From: Kitasatospora phosalacinea
Lineage (GTDB): Bacteria > Actinomycetota > Actinomycetes > Streptomycetales > Streptomycetaceae
Assembly: GCF_000717185.1 (NCBI RefSeq)
Contig: NZ_JNYE01000090.1
Location: 1 to 35,330 of the forward strand
Length of the DNA: 35,330 nucleotides
Reading direction: 5' to 3'
Shown here: positions 1 to 10,237 of the stretch, piece after piece
Position numbering within the stretch: position 1 is the first letter of the stretch
How the letters are laid out: each line of letters begins with the position of its first letter
Made by a program: the position numbers and the translations under genes
The notes under the pieces: model-generated
Told to the model about the DNA's origin: nothing
Databases searched by the model: none
What the model saw: the letters and a program-made list of their open reading frames with translations, nothing else

Positions 1-627
1 CCGCTCCGGCGTGGTCAGCACGCACGCCGGCAGCCGCACCAGCCGCAGCCGCGCCGCGTAGTCACCGCCGAAGGCCGCCCGGAACGACGACGGATCGACC
101 TTGACGTCCACCGCCCCCGCGCCCTCCTCGGCGCCCACCGAGAACAGCACGCCGTGCACGCCCGCGCGCCGCGCGACGGACTGGTCCGCCAGCTCGACCC
201 GCACCTTCGCGGGAGAGCCCGCTTTCCGGGCGGCACCGGTGACGGGCGCGAGCACCACCGGCGAATTCCCGGCGCGGACGGAACCGCGGCCGGCGCCTGC
301 CAGAAGTGTTTTCCCGCTGGCCCCGGAAGAAGCCACCTCCCCCAGGTCGACCACGGCGGACTCCGCCGCCGGGAACTGCGACGCGACCCTTGGATCGTAT
401 TTGGCAAAAGCTCCCGGGCCGGGCGGGTCCACCGGTTTTGCCCAGCCGTGGGGAATCTGCTCCGTTTTCGGCACCGCGGGTGCCTTCGGCCCGCCCGCCG
501 GAGCGGCAATTGCCACGGCGGGAAGCAGCCCGGAGAGCAGGACAACCCCTGTCACCAGCGAGAACGCCGCCCGTGGCGAAGTGCCTCTCGGCCCTCCCCT
601 TCGCAAACGGAGACTTCCATTCCTCAT
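1..627 (-). CDS. Large secreted Rhs-like protein, N-terminal fragment
   Basis: This minus-strand frame stays open from ATG 627 to the left edge (209 codons, no stop), so only the N-terminus is present. It begins with a basic stretch (MRNGSLRLRRGG), then a hydrophobic segment ending in AVAIAAPAGG, which reads as a Sec signal peptide of about 42 residues. The mature part is Pro/Ala-rich. It then shows a beta-rich block with VDVKVDPSSFRAAFGGDY and LRLVRLPACVLTTPE. From memory, this block is typical of the region preceding the sugar-binding/YD-repeat part of giant streptomycete Rhs proteins. An AAGGGGG ribosome site lies about 6 nt before the ATG. No toxin domain is visible because the C-terminus lies outside the window. 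It could instead be another large DNRLRE/LamG-type secreted protein. Confidence 0.65.
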   Translation of the reverse strand, partial: MRNGSLRLRRGGPRGTSPRAAFSLVTGVVLLSGLLPAVAIAAPAGGPKAPAVPKTEQIPHGWAKPVDPPGPGAFAKYDPRVASQFPAAESAVVDLGEVASSGASGKTLLAGAGRGSVRAGNSPVVLAPVTGAARKAGSPAKVRVELADQSVARRAGVHGVLFSVGAEEGAGAVDVKVDPSSFRAAFGGDYAARLRLVRLPACVLTTPER

Positions 628-897
628 GAGACCCCCTTATGAAGATATGTGCACAACCATCGATCCCACCGAGGCGATGTTTGAACCCGTCATCGCGGTC
701 ACATTTGCGTCACGCCAAATCCACACAAAGAGACCATTTCATTTCCAAGCCCCTACAACGGGGGGCCGGGCGAAACAAAATACGCGAATCAATTCGCACA
801 AAAATGTGCTTCAACCGCGCAAAACCCCTGAACCCCCACCGATGCGCCGACTCGAGCCATAGTGGCCACCCGCGCCGAGGCGGGCCGTCAGCCTGGC
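628..897. other. A/T-rich intergenic region between Rhs-like gene and lysS
   Basis: This divergent intergenic region holds no convincing gene. Positions 640-830 are clearly richer in A/T than anything else in the window, with runs such as AAACAAAATA and CACAAAAATG. Two small overlapping inverted repeats are visible: GCGAA/TTCGC (784-788 and 793-797) and GCACA/TGTGC (796-800 and 805-809). It probably carries the promoter of the leftward secreted-protein gene. Confidence 0.5.
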
Positions 898-909
898 TAC
901 CCTGGTGGG
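898..909 (+). promoter_or_regulatory. -10 element of probable leaderless lysS promoter
   Basis: TACCCT at 898-903 fits the actinobacterial TANNNT -10 consensus and lies 6 nt before the GTG at 910. That would place transcription initiation at the start codon. No separate Shine-Dalgarno sequence with proper spacing is present. The -35 region is not recognisable. Confidence 0.55.
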
Positions 910-2496
910 GTGAGCGACCAGAGCACTCTCCCCGCGACCGACGACCTCCCCGAGCAGATGCGCGTCCGGCGCGAGAAGCTGGACCGGCTCCGGGCGGCCG
1001 GCATCGACCCGTACCCGGTCGGTTTCCCCCGCACCACCACCATCGCCGAGCTGCGCGCCGAGCACCCCGACCTGGCCCCGGACACCGCCACCGGCCGGCG
1101 GGTCGGCGTCACCGGCCGGGTGGTCCTGGCCCGCACCGGCGGCAAGCTCTGCTTCGCCACGCTGCGCGACGGCTCCGGCGACCTCCAGGTGATGCTGTCC
1201 CTGGACAAGCTGGGCGCCGAGCGGCTGGCCGCCTGGAAGGGCGACATCGACCTCGGCGACCAGGTCGGCGTGGAGGGCGAGGTGATCACCTCCAAGCGCG
1301 GCGAGCTCAGCGTGATGGTCGACCGCTGGGAGCTCACCGCGAAGTGCCTGCGCCCGCTGCCCGACAAGCACAAGGGCCTGAGCGACCCGGAGGCCCGGGT
1401 CCGCCAGCGGTACGTCGACCTGATCGTGAACCCCGAGGCGCGCGAGATGCTGCAGCTGCGCACCAAGGTGATCCGCTCGATCCGCCGCACCTACGAGGAC
1501 CGCGGCTACCTCGAGGTCGAGACCCCGATGCTGCAGCCGATCCACGGCGGCGCCAACGCCCGCCCGTTCAAGACCCACATCAACGCGTACGACATCGAGC
1601 TGTACCTGCGGATCGCCACCGAGCTGTACCTCAAGCGCCTGGTGGTCGGCGGCGCCGAGAAGGTCTTCGAGATCAACCGGAACTTCCGCAACGAGGGCGC
1701 GGACGCCACCCACAACCCGGAGTTCACCGCCCTGGAGTCGTACGAGGCGTACGGCGACTACGACACCCAGGCCGAGCTGATCCGGGCGATCATCGTCAAC
1801 GCCGCCCGGGACGCGCTGGGCACCACCGTGGTCAGGGGCGTCGGCCCGGACGGCACCGAGCACGAGGTCGACCTGGCCGAGCCCTGGCAGGAGGTCTCGG
1901 TCTACCCGGGGATCTCCGCGCACCTGGGCACCGAGGTCACCCCCGCCACCTCCGTCGAGGAGCTGCGCAAGCTGGCCGCCCAGCACGACCTGGACCAGTA
2001 CCTGGACCCGAACTGGGACCACGGCCAGATCGTGCTGGAGCTGATCGAGCGCCTGCTGGAGCACCACGCGATCAAGCCGACCTTCATCAAGGACTACCCG
2101 ACCTCGGTCTCCCCGCTGACCCGGCAGCACCGCTCGATCGAGGGCGTCGCGGAGAAGTGGGACCTGGTGATCTTCGGCACCGAGATCGGCACCGCCTACT
2201 CCGAGCTGATCGACCCGGTCGAGCAGCGCGCCCGGCTCACCGCGCAGTCCCTGCTGGCGGCCGGCGGCGACGTCGAGGCGATGCAGCTGGACGAGGACTT
2301 CCTGCGCGCCCTGGAGTACGCGATGCCGCCCACCGGCGGCCTCGGCCTGGGCGTGGACCGCCTGATCATGCTGCTCACCGGCAAGAACATCCGCGAGACG
2401 GTGCTCTTCCCGCTGGTGAAGCCGGAGAAGGCCGAGAAGGCCGCGAAGAGCGAGCAGGCCGCCGACGCGGCCGCGTCCGACACCACCGAGGAGTAA
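910..2496 (+). CDS. lysS: Lysyl-tRNA synthetase, class II
   Basis: This 528-aa enzyme charges tRNA-Lys with lysine using ATP in the cytosol. An OB-fold anticodon-binding domain occupies about residues 50-170, with VGVTGRVVLARTGGKLCFATL. The class II catalytic core follows. Motif 2 is FEINRNFRNEG...HNPEFT (about 252-275) and motif 3 is GLGLGVDRLIMLLTG (about 477-491), followed by the typical NIRETVLFP. The tail is Lys/Ala/Glu-rich (EKAEKAAKSEQA), common in actinobacterial homologs. GTG 910 was preferred to the upstream ATG 862 because a -10 element lies directly before it and the extra 16 residues look non-conserved. A 50-aa gene starts 3 nt after the stop, so the two are co-transcribed. Confidence 0.96.
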   Translation: MSDQSTLPATDDLPEQMRVRREKLDRLRAAGIDPYPVGFPRTTTIAELRAEHPDLAPDTATGRRVGVTGRVVLARTGGKLCFATLRDGSGDLQVMLSLDKLGAERLAAWKGDIDLGDQVGVEGEVITSKRGELSVMVDRWELTAKCLRPLPDKHKGLSDPEARVRQRYVDLIVNPEAREMLQLRTKVIRSIRRTYEDRGYLEVETPMLQPIHGGANARPFKTHINAYDIELYLRIATELYLKRLVVGGAEKVFEINRNFRNEGADATHNPEFTALESYEAYGDYDTQAELIRAIIVNAARDALGTTVVRGVGPDGTEHEVDLAEPWQEVSVYPGISAHLGTEVTPATSVEELRKLAAQHDLDQYLDPNWDHGQIVLELIERLLEHHAIKPTFIKDYPTSVSPLTRQHRSIEGVAEKWDLVIFGTEIGTAYSELIDPVEQRARLTAQSLLAAGGDVEAMQLDEDFLRALEYAMPPTGGLGLGVDRLIMLLTGKNIRETVLFPLVKPEKAEKAAKSEQAADAAASDTTEE

Positions 2497-2499
2497 CCG

Positions 2500-2652
2500 A
2501 TGGAGTACGTCAGCGCGATCGTCCCGCCGCTGGTCATGGCGATCGGTTTCGCCTTCCTGGTGCGGGCCATCATCCGCAGCCAGGGCGGCGCCCAGAAGTC
2601 GAAGGAGGACGCCGCGGCCGAGGCCCTGGCGTCGCGCTCCTCCGCCGAATAG
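2500..2652 (+). CDS. Small single-span membrane peptide, 50 aa
   Basis: ATG 2500 follows the lysS stop by 3 nt and the frame ends at TAG 2650-2652. The peptide starts MEYVSAIVPPLVMAIGFAFL, one hydrophobic helix. A basic turn (VRAIIRS) and a hydrophilic Lys/Glu/Ala tail (KSKEDAAAEALASRSS) follow, predicting an N-out/C-in membrane anchor. Third positions are strongly G/C as in real streptomycete genes. I recall similar tiny proteins downstream of lysS in other streptomycetes. The function is unknown; translational coupling to lysS is inferred from the spacing. Confidence 0.75.
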   Translation: MEYVSAIVPPLVMAIGFAFLVRAIIRSQGGAQKSKEDAAAEALASRSSAE

Positions 2653-2658
2653 CGGTCT

Positions 2659-2692
2659 GCGCGGGGGGGCGGCCGGCGCCCCCCCCGCGGGG
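2659..2692 (+). terminator. G/C-rich hairpin after lysS operon
   Basis: GCGGGGGGGCG (2661-2671) pairs with CGCCCCCCCCGC (2677-2688) around a short loop, 8 nt after the preceding stop codon. There is no U-tract, which is common for streptomycete terminators. The hairpin directly abuts the homology breakpoint of the truncated regulator that follows. Confidence 0.6.
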
Positions 2693-2695
2693 GCG

Positions 2696-2998
2696 GATCT
2701 GCGGTCGGAACGCGAAATCGCCTACACCACCGTGATGACGGTGCTGGACAAGCTCTATCGAAAGGGCTGGGTGCGCCGGGAGCGCGCCGGGCGCGCGTAC
2801 CGATATGAACCGGTCTCCTCCCGGGAGGCGTACACCGCCGCGCTGATGAACGACGCGTGGGCGACGAGCGACAATCCGGCCGCGGCCCTGGTGCACTTCT
2901 TCGGGATGATGTCGCCGGAACAGCGCGAGTGGCTGCGCGACGCGCTCCGGGTGGCGGGCGCCGATACCGAGGAGACCGGGCCTCCCGCGGCACGATAA
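2696..2998 (+). pseudogene. BlaI/MecI/CopY-type regulator, 5'-truncated
   Basis: From about 2696 the frame reads DLRSEREIAYTTVMTVLDKL, then GWVRRERAGRAYRYEPV and an AYTAALMNDAW...FFGMMSPEQREWLRDAL tail. This matches the second half of the winged helix plus the dimerisation region of streptomycete BlaI-family repressors, which bind dyads upstream of beta-lactamase or metal-response genes. The first 30-40 residues of the family (LEDAVMTRVW...VTVREVLE, from memory) are missing. In their place is the hairpin at 2659-2692. The only in-frame starts are GTG 2732 and ATG 2735, without a ribosome site, and they would give about 87 residues lacking the first helices. It is therefore either a decayed gene or a local assembly collapse at the G/C hairpin. 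Confidence 0.7.
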
Positions 2999-3009
2999 CG
3001 TTCCCCGGC

Positions 3010-3537
3010 ATGGAGGTCACCATCCGCCGTGCGCGGACCACCGACGTGCGCGCCATCCGCCGGCTCATCGACACCTACTCCCGGAACGGGATTCTGCTCG
3101 ACAAGCCGACCGTCACGCTGTTCGAATCCGTCCAGGAGTTCTGGGTCGCCGAACGCGACGAGGACGGCCGGGTGGTGGCCTGCGGCGCGCTCCACGTGAT
3201 GTGGGAGGACCTCGCCGAGGTGCGCACCCTCGCGGTGGACCCGGTCTGCAAGGGGCTCGGCATCGGGCACCAGCTGCTGGACAAGCTGCTGGAGACCGCG
3301 CGCTGGCTCGGCGTCCGTCGGATTTTCTGCCTGACGTTCGAGGTCCCGTTCTTCTCGAAACACGGCTTCGTCGAGATCGGCGAAAACGACGATCGTACGG
3401 CAGACCCCGCCGCCGTGGCCACGGAAGTCTATGAAGAACTCCTGCGCTCGTACGACGAAGGCGTCGCCGAGTTCCTCGACCTGGAGCGGGTGAAGCCGAA
3501 CACACTGGGCAACTCGCGGATGCTGCTGCACCTGTGA
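3010..3537 (+). CDS. argA: N-acetylglutamate synthase-like GNAT acetyltransferase
   Basis: This 175-aa single-domain GNAT resembles the short actinobacterial amino-acid N-acetyltransferases (Rv2747 type). Those acetylate glutamate with acetyl-CoA as the first step of arginine synthesis. The start is MEVTIRRARTTDVRAIRRLI. The acetyl-CoA-binding motif A is LAVDPVCKGLGIGHQLLDKL (about residues 75-94), where the family glycine loop reads KGLGIG. FEVPFFSKHGFVEIG is the usual strand 6/7 region. ATG 3010 is chosen because the GNAT fold begins there; the frame extends further 5' but only across the preceding gene. A TAACGT (2996-3001) lies 8 nt upstream, so the mRNA may be leaderless or nearly so. 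The TAACGT overlaps the stop codon of the truncated regulator. Confidence 0.85.
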   Translation: MEVTIRRARTTDVRAIRRLIDTYSRNGILLDKPTVTLFESVQEFWVAERDEDGRVVACGALHVMWEDLAEVRTLAVDPVCKGLGIGHQLLDKLLETARWLGVRRIFCLTFEVPFFSKHGFVEIGENDDRTADPAAVATEVYEELLRSYDEGVAEFLDLERVKPNTLGNSRMLLHL

Positions 3538-3641
3538 GACATGCCCGGCGGCACGACCTGCGACACAGGGGTTTGTGTTTTCCGGTGAAAGGCGCTTTCC
3601 TTTCTCTAGGCAATGGGTCGTTATCGCAGAAAGGGAAGCCC

Positions 3642-4004
3642 GTGGCACAGAGGGTTCAGGTCATTCTGGAAGACGATCTCGACGGCGGATCCGCGGACGA
3701 GACGGTGACGTTCGCCCTGGACGGCGTGGCCTACGAGATCGACCTGAAGAGCGACAACGCGGAGAAGCTGCGCGTCCTGCTCGCCCCGTACGTCGAGAAG
3801 GGCCGCAAGCAGAGCGGTCGGCTGACCGCGCCGCGGCGCGGCGGCAGCGGCGGCGGTCGGAGCTCCGGGCGGGCCGCCTCGGCCGGCCAGGCCGACACCG
3901 CCAAGATCCGCACCTGGGCGAAGGAGAACGGCCACCCGGTCAACGACCGCGGCCGCGTCCCGAGCAACGTGCGCGAGGCGTACGAGCGGGCCCACGCCTC
4001 CTGA
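3642..4004 (+). CDS. lsr2: Lsr2 nucleoid-associated xenogeneic silencer
   Basis: This 120-aa DNA-bridging protein coats A/T-rich DNA and silences horizontally acquired genes and antibiotic clusters in actinobacteria. The N-terminal dimerisation domain (residues 1-60) begins VAQRVQVILEDDLDGGSADETV and contains TFALDGVAYEIDL. A basic Gly/Arg/Ser linker follows (RRGGSGGGRSSGR). The C-terminal DNA-binding domain is IRTWAKENGHPVNDRGRVPSNV, and its RGR is the AT-hook-like minor-groove clamp. GTG 3642 has AAAGGGAAG as ribosome site. The position immediately before the SCO3374-family gene and clpC is conserved in Streptomyces. Likely local targets are the A/T-rich promoter region at 640-830 and the Rhs-like gene. 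Confidence 0.95.
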   Translation: MAQRVQVILEDDLDGGSADETVTFALDGVAYEIDLKSDNAEKLRVLLAPYVEKGRKQSGRLTAPRRGGSGGGRSSGRAASAGQADTAKIRTWAKENGHPVNDRGRVPSNVREAYERAHAS

Positions 4005-4017
4005 GCTCGCGCGGCTC

Positions 4018-4449
4018 TCAGCGGGCGGGCGGCAGGCCCAGCCGTTCCCGCGCGCAGGCGTCCGCCAGGGCGTCCAGCAGGCGGAGCAGGTCGGGCGAGC
4101 GCAGGTCCAGGGCGGGACGGTGGGCCCCGGCCCGCAGCCAGTCCGCCGTCCGCGGTTCGGGCACCCGGGGGTCTCCCGGGTGCGCCGCGGCCGTTCCGAT
4201 CGGCAGCCGCAGCTCCGGCCCCCAGCCGAGCCAGCGGAGCAGGTCGGGCACCGGCTCGGCGGCCCCGGGGGCGAGCAGGAAGGCCGCCCGGCCGGCCTGC
4301 CGGAGCACCGGCCCGGTGCGGTGCCCGAGGCGCTCCAGGCGGCCCAGCGCGGCCCGCGCGGGCCCCAGCGGGGCGGTCACCCGGTCCGATCCGCGCCAGA
4401 GCGCGGCCGCGTTCGGTGCGGCCGGGGCGACGGGCGGCGGACGGGTCAC
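4018..4449 (-). CDS. SCO3374-family protein
   Basis: This 143-aa uncharacterised protein is convergent with lsr2 (13 bp between stops) and lies between lsr2 and clpC, which is where the streptomycete SCO3374 family is found. It is Ala/Arg/Leu/Pro-rich, with GRLERLGHRTGPVLRQAGRA, a short LRWLGWGPELRLPIGTAAAHPGDPRVPEP block and an amphipathic Leu-rich C-terminus (RSPDLLRLLDALADACARERLGL). No signal peptide, membrane helix or catalytic motif is visible. The middle part resembles a bifunctional primase/polymerase-like small fragment only vaguely, which I do not assert. The likely start is GTG 4449. Function unknown. Confidence 0.75.
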   Translation of the reverse strand: MTRPPPVAPAAPNAAALWRGSDRVTAPLGPARAALGRLERLGHRTGPVLRQAGRAAFLLAPGAAEPVPDLLRWLGWGPELRLPIGTAAAHPGDPRVPEPRTADWLRAGAHRPALDLRSPDLLRLLDALADACARERLGLPPAR

Positions 4450-4914
4450 GACCTGTGCAACGCTGGAGGGGCCGGGCGGTCACGCGGCCGCCACCGGTAC
4501 GGCGGTACGCCCCCGCGGCCGACCTGATGGTCCGTCACCCCTCGGGCCGGGTCGGCAGACTTCTCGCCAGGCGAACACGCACCCCGCGGAAACCGCGCGA
4601 AACCCGCCGGATTACCGGGTATGAATGCTGGTGGACGGGGTCGCAGGAGCCCGGACGCAGCACGTCGCGGGGCCGGTCGTCCGGTTCCACCGAACCGTGT
4701 TCGCCGTTGGCGTAGCGGGATCCGGTGCATCGGGCCCGCCGCTGGGAACACCGTCTCCCAGCATCAGGTTGGGAAAGGTGTCGGCTGGTCGCGCAGCATG
4801 TTGCTCCCGCTCCGTGGGAGTTCCGTAGCCGCGCTGCTGAGCGGGACTAGCATGCGGAAGGACAGGGCGGGGACGGCCCCCGAACTGACCGACCGCTCTG
4901 AGGAGCGATTAACG
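4450..4914. other. Long leader/promoter region of clpC
   Basis: No gene with streptomycete codon bias is seen here. It contains the ClgR-type box at 4699-4712, a GGTTC/GAACC inverted repeat just upstream (4683-4687 and 4692-4696), a TCCCA/TGGGA repeat (4756-4774), and a CTCCC/GGGAG repeat (4804-4820). A candidate -10 TAGCAT at 4848-4853 would give a 5' leader of about 55 nt. A second imperfect GCGAAC half-site occurs at 4571-4576. Confidence 0.5.
4699..4712 (+). promoter_or_regulatory. ClgR operator upstream of clpC
   Basis: The sequence GTTCGC-CGTTG-GCG matches exactly the published ClgR recognition pattern GTTCGC-N5-GCG. ClgR activates clpP1P2, clpC1 and lon in Streptomyces. The site lies 203 bp upstream of the clpC start codon, consistent with ClgR control of clpC. 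The matching promoter elements next to it are not obvious. Confidence 0.7.
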
Positions 4915-7434
<2,520 letters not shown>

Positions 7435-7457
7435 TAGCGCCGCAAAGCGTTTCGCGG

Positions 7458-7500
7458 GCCTCCGCCCCCGACCTGACCAGGTCGGGGGCGGAGGCTTTTT
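7458..7500 (+). terminator. Intrinsic terminator of clpC
   Basis: A perfect 17-bp stem (7458-7474 with 7479-7495, loop GACC) is followed by TTTTT at 7496-7500, 24 nt after the clpC stop. It is a textbook Rho-independent terminator. Confidence 0.95.
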
Positions 7501-7804
7501 CGTGCTGCGCTTTTCAGTTGAAAAACTGTTTAGGTTTCCGTGTGCTGTGAATGCGGGCCCGCGGGGCCGCCGAACGGGTGCGACACGCCACGGTGCGGAC
7601 ACGACCGACCCGTGGACTCCGGGGCCCGTAGGTAGATTGACGGATCATCAGGCGATCCGGGTTGCGGGAGCATAGCGGCGTGGCCATGCCATGGTCAAGG
7701 TCTTTCTTTTTTACCGGACCTTGGGTCAAATGTCGTCCACCTGTCTCGCATTGGTACACCGGTCCGGCCACCAGCCCCACCGGTAAGGGGAGGACGTCAC
7801 CACG
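7501..7804. other. Promoter region of the M6 protease gene
   Basis: About 300 bp without a gene. It has a CAGTT-GAAA-AACTG repeat (7514-7527) and an inverted repeat CAAGGTC/GACCTTG (7696-7702 and 7717-7723) with a T-rich 14-nt loop. GGTCAA occurs just inside and outside this repeat, which could be an operator. TTGACG at 7637-7642 is a possible -35, but no good -10 follows. A strong AAGGGGAGGA ribosome site ends about 10 nt before the start codon at 7805. Confidence 0.45.
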
Positions 7805-10153
7805 TTGAAAATAACCAAGAGGGCTCTCGCGGCTTCCGCCGCCGTCGCGGTGACCGCCGCGCTGGGTGCCGGAATGCTGCCGGGCACGGCCACCGCCGCC
7901 CCGGCCGACACGAGGGTCACCGACCCGGCCGACGTCATCCAGAACGACAGCGTCCCGCGCGAACTGCAGAGCCCGCTGGCCGAGAAGCAGCAGGCCGAGC
8001 AGAACGCCGCGGTCGAGCAGCTGGTCAACGGCACCGCGAAGGTCGAGAAGCACGGCAGCGGCTCCTCGGTCAAGCTGGGCCGCGACAAGTACGTCGAGCT
8101 CTCCCGCGAGCGCACCGACAAGATCTTCACGATCCTCGTCGACTTCGGCGACCAGGTGGACAACACCACGACGACCGCCGACGGCAAGGTCAAGTACGGT
8201 GGCACGCCCGGCCCGGCGCGCAACCAGATCGCCGCTCCGGACCGCGCGAAGGACAACTCGACGGCCTGGCAGGCGGACTACAACCAGGCGCACTACCAGG
8301 ACATCTACTTCGCGAAGGACAAGCCTTCGCTGAAGACGTACTACGAGCGCCAGTCCTCCGGCCGGTACTCGGTCGACGGCCTGGTCACCGACTGGGTGCG
8401 GGTGCCGTGGAACGAGGCCCGCTACGGCTCGGACTACTGCGGCCAGCACGTCTGCGCCAACGCGCAGGACCTGATCCGCGACGGCATCAACGCCTGGGTC
8501 GCCGGCCAGAAGGCCCAGGGCCGCACCGACGCCCAGATCAAGGCCGACCTGGCGCAGTACGACCAGTGGGACCGTTACGACTACAACGGCAACGGCAACT
8601 TCAACGAGCCGGACGGCTACCTGGACCACTTCCAGATCGTCCACGCCGGTGAGGACCAGTCGGCCGGCGGCGGCGTCCAGGGCACCGACGCGCTGTGGGC
8701 GCACCGCTCGTACGCGTACGCCAACCAGGCGGGCAAGACCGGCCCGGACGACAACAAGCTCGGCGGCACCCAGATCGGCGCCACCGGCCTGTGGGTCGGC
8801 GACTACACCATGCAGCCGGAGAACGGCGGCCTGGGCGTGTTCGCCCACGAGTTCGGCCACGACCTCGGCCTGCCGGACCTGTACGACACCACCGGCACCC
8901 CGGGCGTCGACAACTCGGTCGGCTTCTGGTCGCTGATGTCCTCCGGTTCCTGGCTGGGCGAGGGCAAGAACGAGATCGGCGACATGCCGAACGACCTGGA
9001 CGTCTGGTCGAAGCTCAAGCTGGGCTGGCTGAACTACGACACCGCCAAGGCGGGCCAGACCTCGCTCTCGCTGCTCGGCCCGGTCGAGTACAACACCAAG
9101 CGCAAGCAGGGCCTGGTCGTCAACCTGCCGGCCAAGACCGTCACCACCGAGATCAACACCCCGTTCGAGGGTGGCAACGAGTGGTGGAGCGGCAGCGCCG
9201 ACGACCTGAACGTCTCGCTGACCCGTGACGTCGACCTGACCGGCAAGAGCTCGGCCGCGCTGACCGCGAAGGCCTGGTACGAGCTGGAGACGGACTACGA
9301 CTACGCGTACGCCGAGGTCTCCACCGACGGCGGCAAGAACTGGACCGCGCTGGCCGGCACCTTCAACGGCGCCGCGCTGCCGGACAACGCGATCAACGGC
9401 AGCTCGAACGGCGCGTGGGGCGACCTGTCCTTCTCGCTGAACGCGTACGCCGGGCAGGCCGTCAAGGTCCGCTTCCACAACACCACCGACGGCGGCGTCC
9501 ACTACAAGGGCCTGGCCCTGGACAACATCGCGGTGACCGCGGACGGCGCGGCCCTGTTCACCGACGGCGCCGAGAACGGCGACAACGGCTGGACCGCCGC
9601 GGGCTTCTCCCGGATCTCCGGCAAGTTCGCCAAGGACTACGACCAGCACTACCTGGTCGAGAACCGCCAGTACGTCTCGTACGACACCACGCTGAAGACC
9701 GGCCCGTACAACTTCGGCTCGGCCGCGCGTCCGGACTGGGTGGAGCACTACGCCAACCAGAACGGCATCCTGATCTGGCTGTGGGACTCCTCGCAGTCCG
9801 ACAACAACGTGGCCGACCACCCGGGCCAGGGCCTGATCCTGCCGGTCGACGCCCACCCGGCGCCGATCAAGTGGAACGACGGCACGCTGATGCGTCCGCG
9901 CTTCCAGTCGTACGACGCGACCTTCGGCTTCGAGCGCACCGACGGCCTGAGCCTGCACAAGGCCGACGCGCCCACCAGGATCCCGAGCTCGCGCGGGGTG
10001 ACGGTCTTCAACGACCACACCACCAAGTACTGGTTCGACGAGAACCCGTACAGCGGCGTCCAGGTCCCGGACACCCACACCAAGATCGAGGTGCTGTGGC
10101 AGTCCGGCAACAACCTGGAGGCCATGATCAAGGTCTCTCCCGTCCGGAAGTGA
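7805..10153 (+). CDS. Secreted immune-inhibitor-A-type M6 metalloprotease
   Basis: A 782-aa zinc metalloprotease of peptidase family M6 (immune inhibitor A), exported to digest extracellular protein. The start is TTG 7805, the only start that keeps the full basic n-region (KITKRALAAS), and it has a good ribosome site. A Sec signal peptide ends near ATAAPAD (about residue 35). A propeptide region precedes the catalytic domain, where HEFGHDLGLPDLYD (348-361) gives the HExxH zinc site and glutamate. GFWSLMSSGSWLG is also typical of M6. The C-terminal half has beta-sandwich regions (VDLTGKSSAALTAKAWYELE; VRFHNTTDGGVHYKGLALDNI), matching the MAM-like part of the family. A strong terminator follows. 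Confidence 0.92.
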   Translation: MKITKRALAASAAVAVTAALGAGMLPGTATAAPADTRVTDPADVIQNDSVPRELQSPLAEKQQAEQNAAVEQLVNGTAKVEKHGSGSSVKLGRDKYVELSRERTDKIFTILVDFGDQVDNTTTTADGKVKYGGTPGPARNQIAAPDRAKDNSTAWQADYNQAHYQDIYFAKDKPSLKTYYERQSSGRYSVDGLVTDWVRVPWNEARYGSDYCGQHVCANAQDLIRDGINAWVAGQKAQGRTDAQIKADLAQYDQWDRYDYNGNGNFNEPDGYLDHFQIVHAGEDQSAGGGVQGTDALWAHRSYAYANQAGKTGPDDNKLGGTQIGATGLWVGDYTMQPENGGLGVFAHEFGHDLGLPDLYDTTGTPGVDNSVGFWSLMSSGSWLGEGKNEIGDMPNDLDVWSKLKLGWLNYDTAKAGQTSLSLLGPVEYNTKRKQGLVVNLPAKTVTTEINTPFEGGNEWWSGSADDLNVSLTRDVDLTGKSSAALTAKAWYELETDYDYAYAEVSTDGGKNWTALAGTFNGAALPDNAINGSSNGAWGDLSFSLNAYAGQAVKVRFHNTTDGGVHYKGLALDNIAVTADGAALFTDGAENGDNGWTAAGFSRISGKFAKDYDQHYLVENRQYVSYDTTLKTGPYNFGSAARPDWVEHYANQNGILIWLWDSSQSDNNVADHPGQGLILPVDAHPAPIKWNDGTLMRPRFQSYDATFGFERTDGLSLHKADAPTRIPSSRGVTVFNDHTTKYWFDENPYSGVQVPDTHTKIEVLWQSGNNLEAMIKVSPVRK

Positions 10154-10174
10154 CGTCTGATCGGTAGTGCGTGC

Positions 10175-10206
10175 GGGCCCCGGCGGTTTCCGAACCGCCG
10201 GGGCCC
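10175..10206. terminator. Terminator between convergent genes
   Basis: The inverted repeat GGGCCCCGGCGGTT (10175-10188) and AACCGCCGGGGCCC (10193-10206) with loop TCCG forms a perfect 14-bp stem. It lies between the stop of the M6 protease and the stop of the minus-strand PLP enzyme, so it can serve both. Confidence 0.85.
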
Positions 10207-10237
10207 TTCGCGTGCCCGGGAGCGGCCCGGGACGGGG

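Noticed and set aside
639..2735. Very long open frames antisense or out of frame to lysS, clpC, the M6 protease and others
   Set aside because: They are Arg/Pro/Gly- or Val/Leu/Gly/Asp-rich translations with no family motif, lacking streptomycete third-position G/C bias, and shadow well-identified genes.
3534..3641. Upstream in-frame extension of Lsr2 (36 more residues)
   Set aside because: GTG 3642 has a good ribosome site, and Lsr2 starts at the conserved AQRVQVILEDD.
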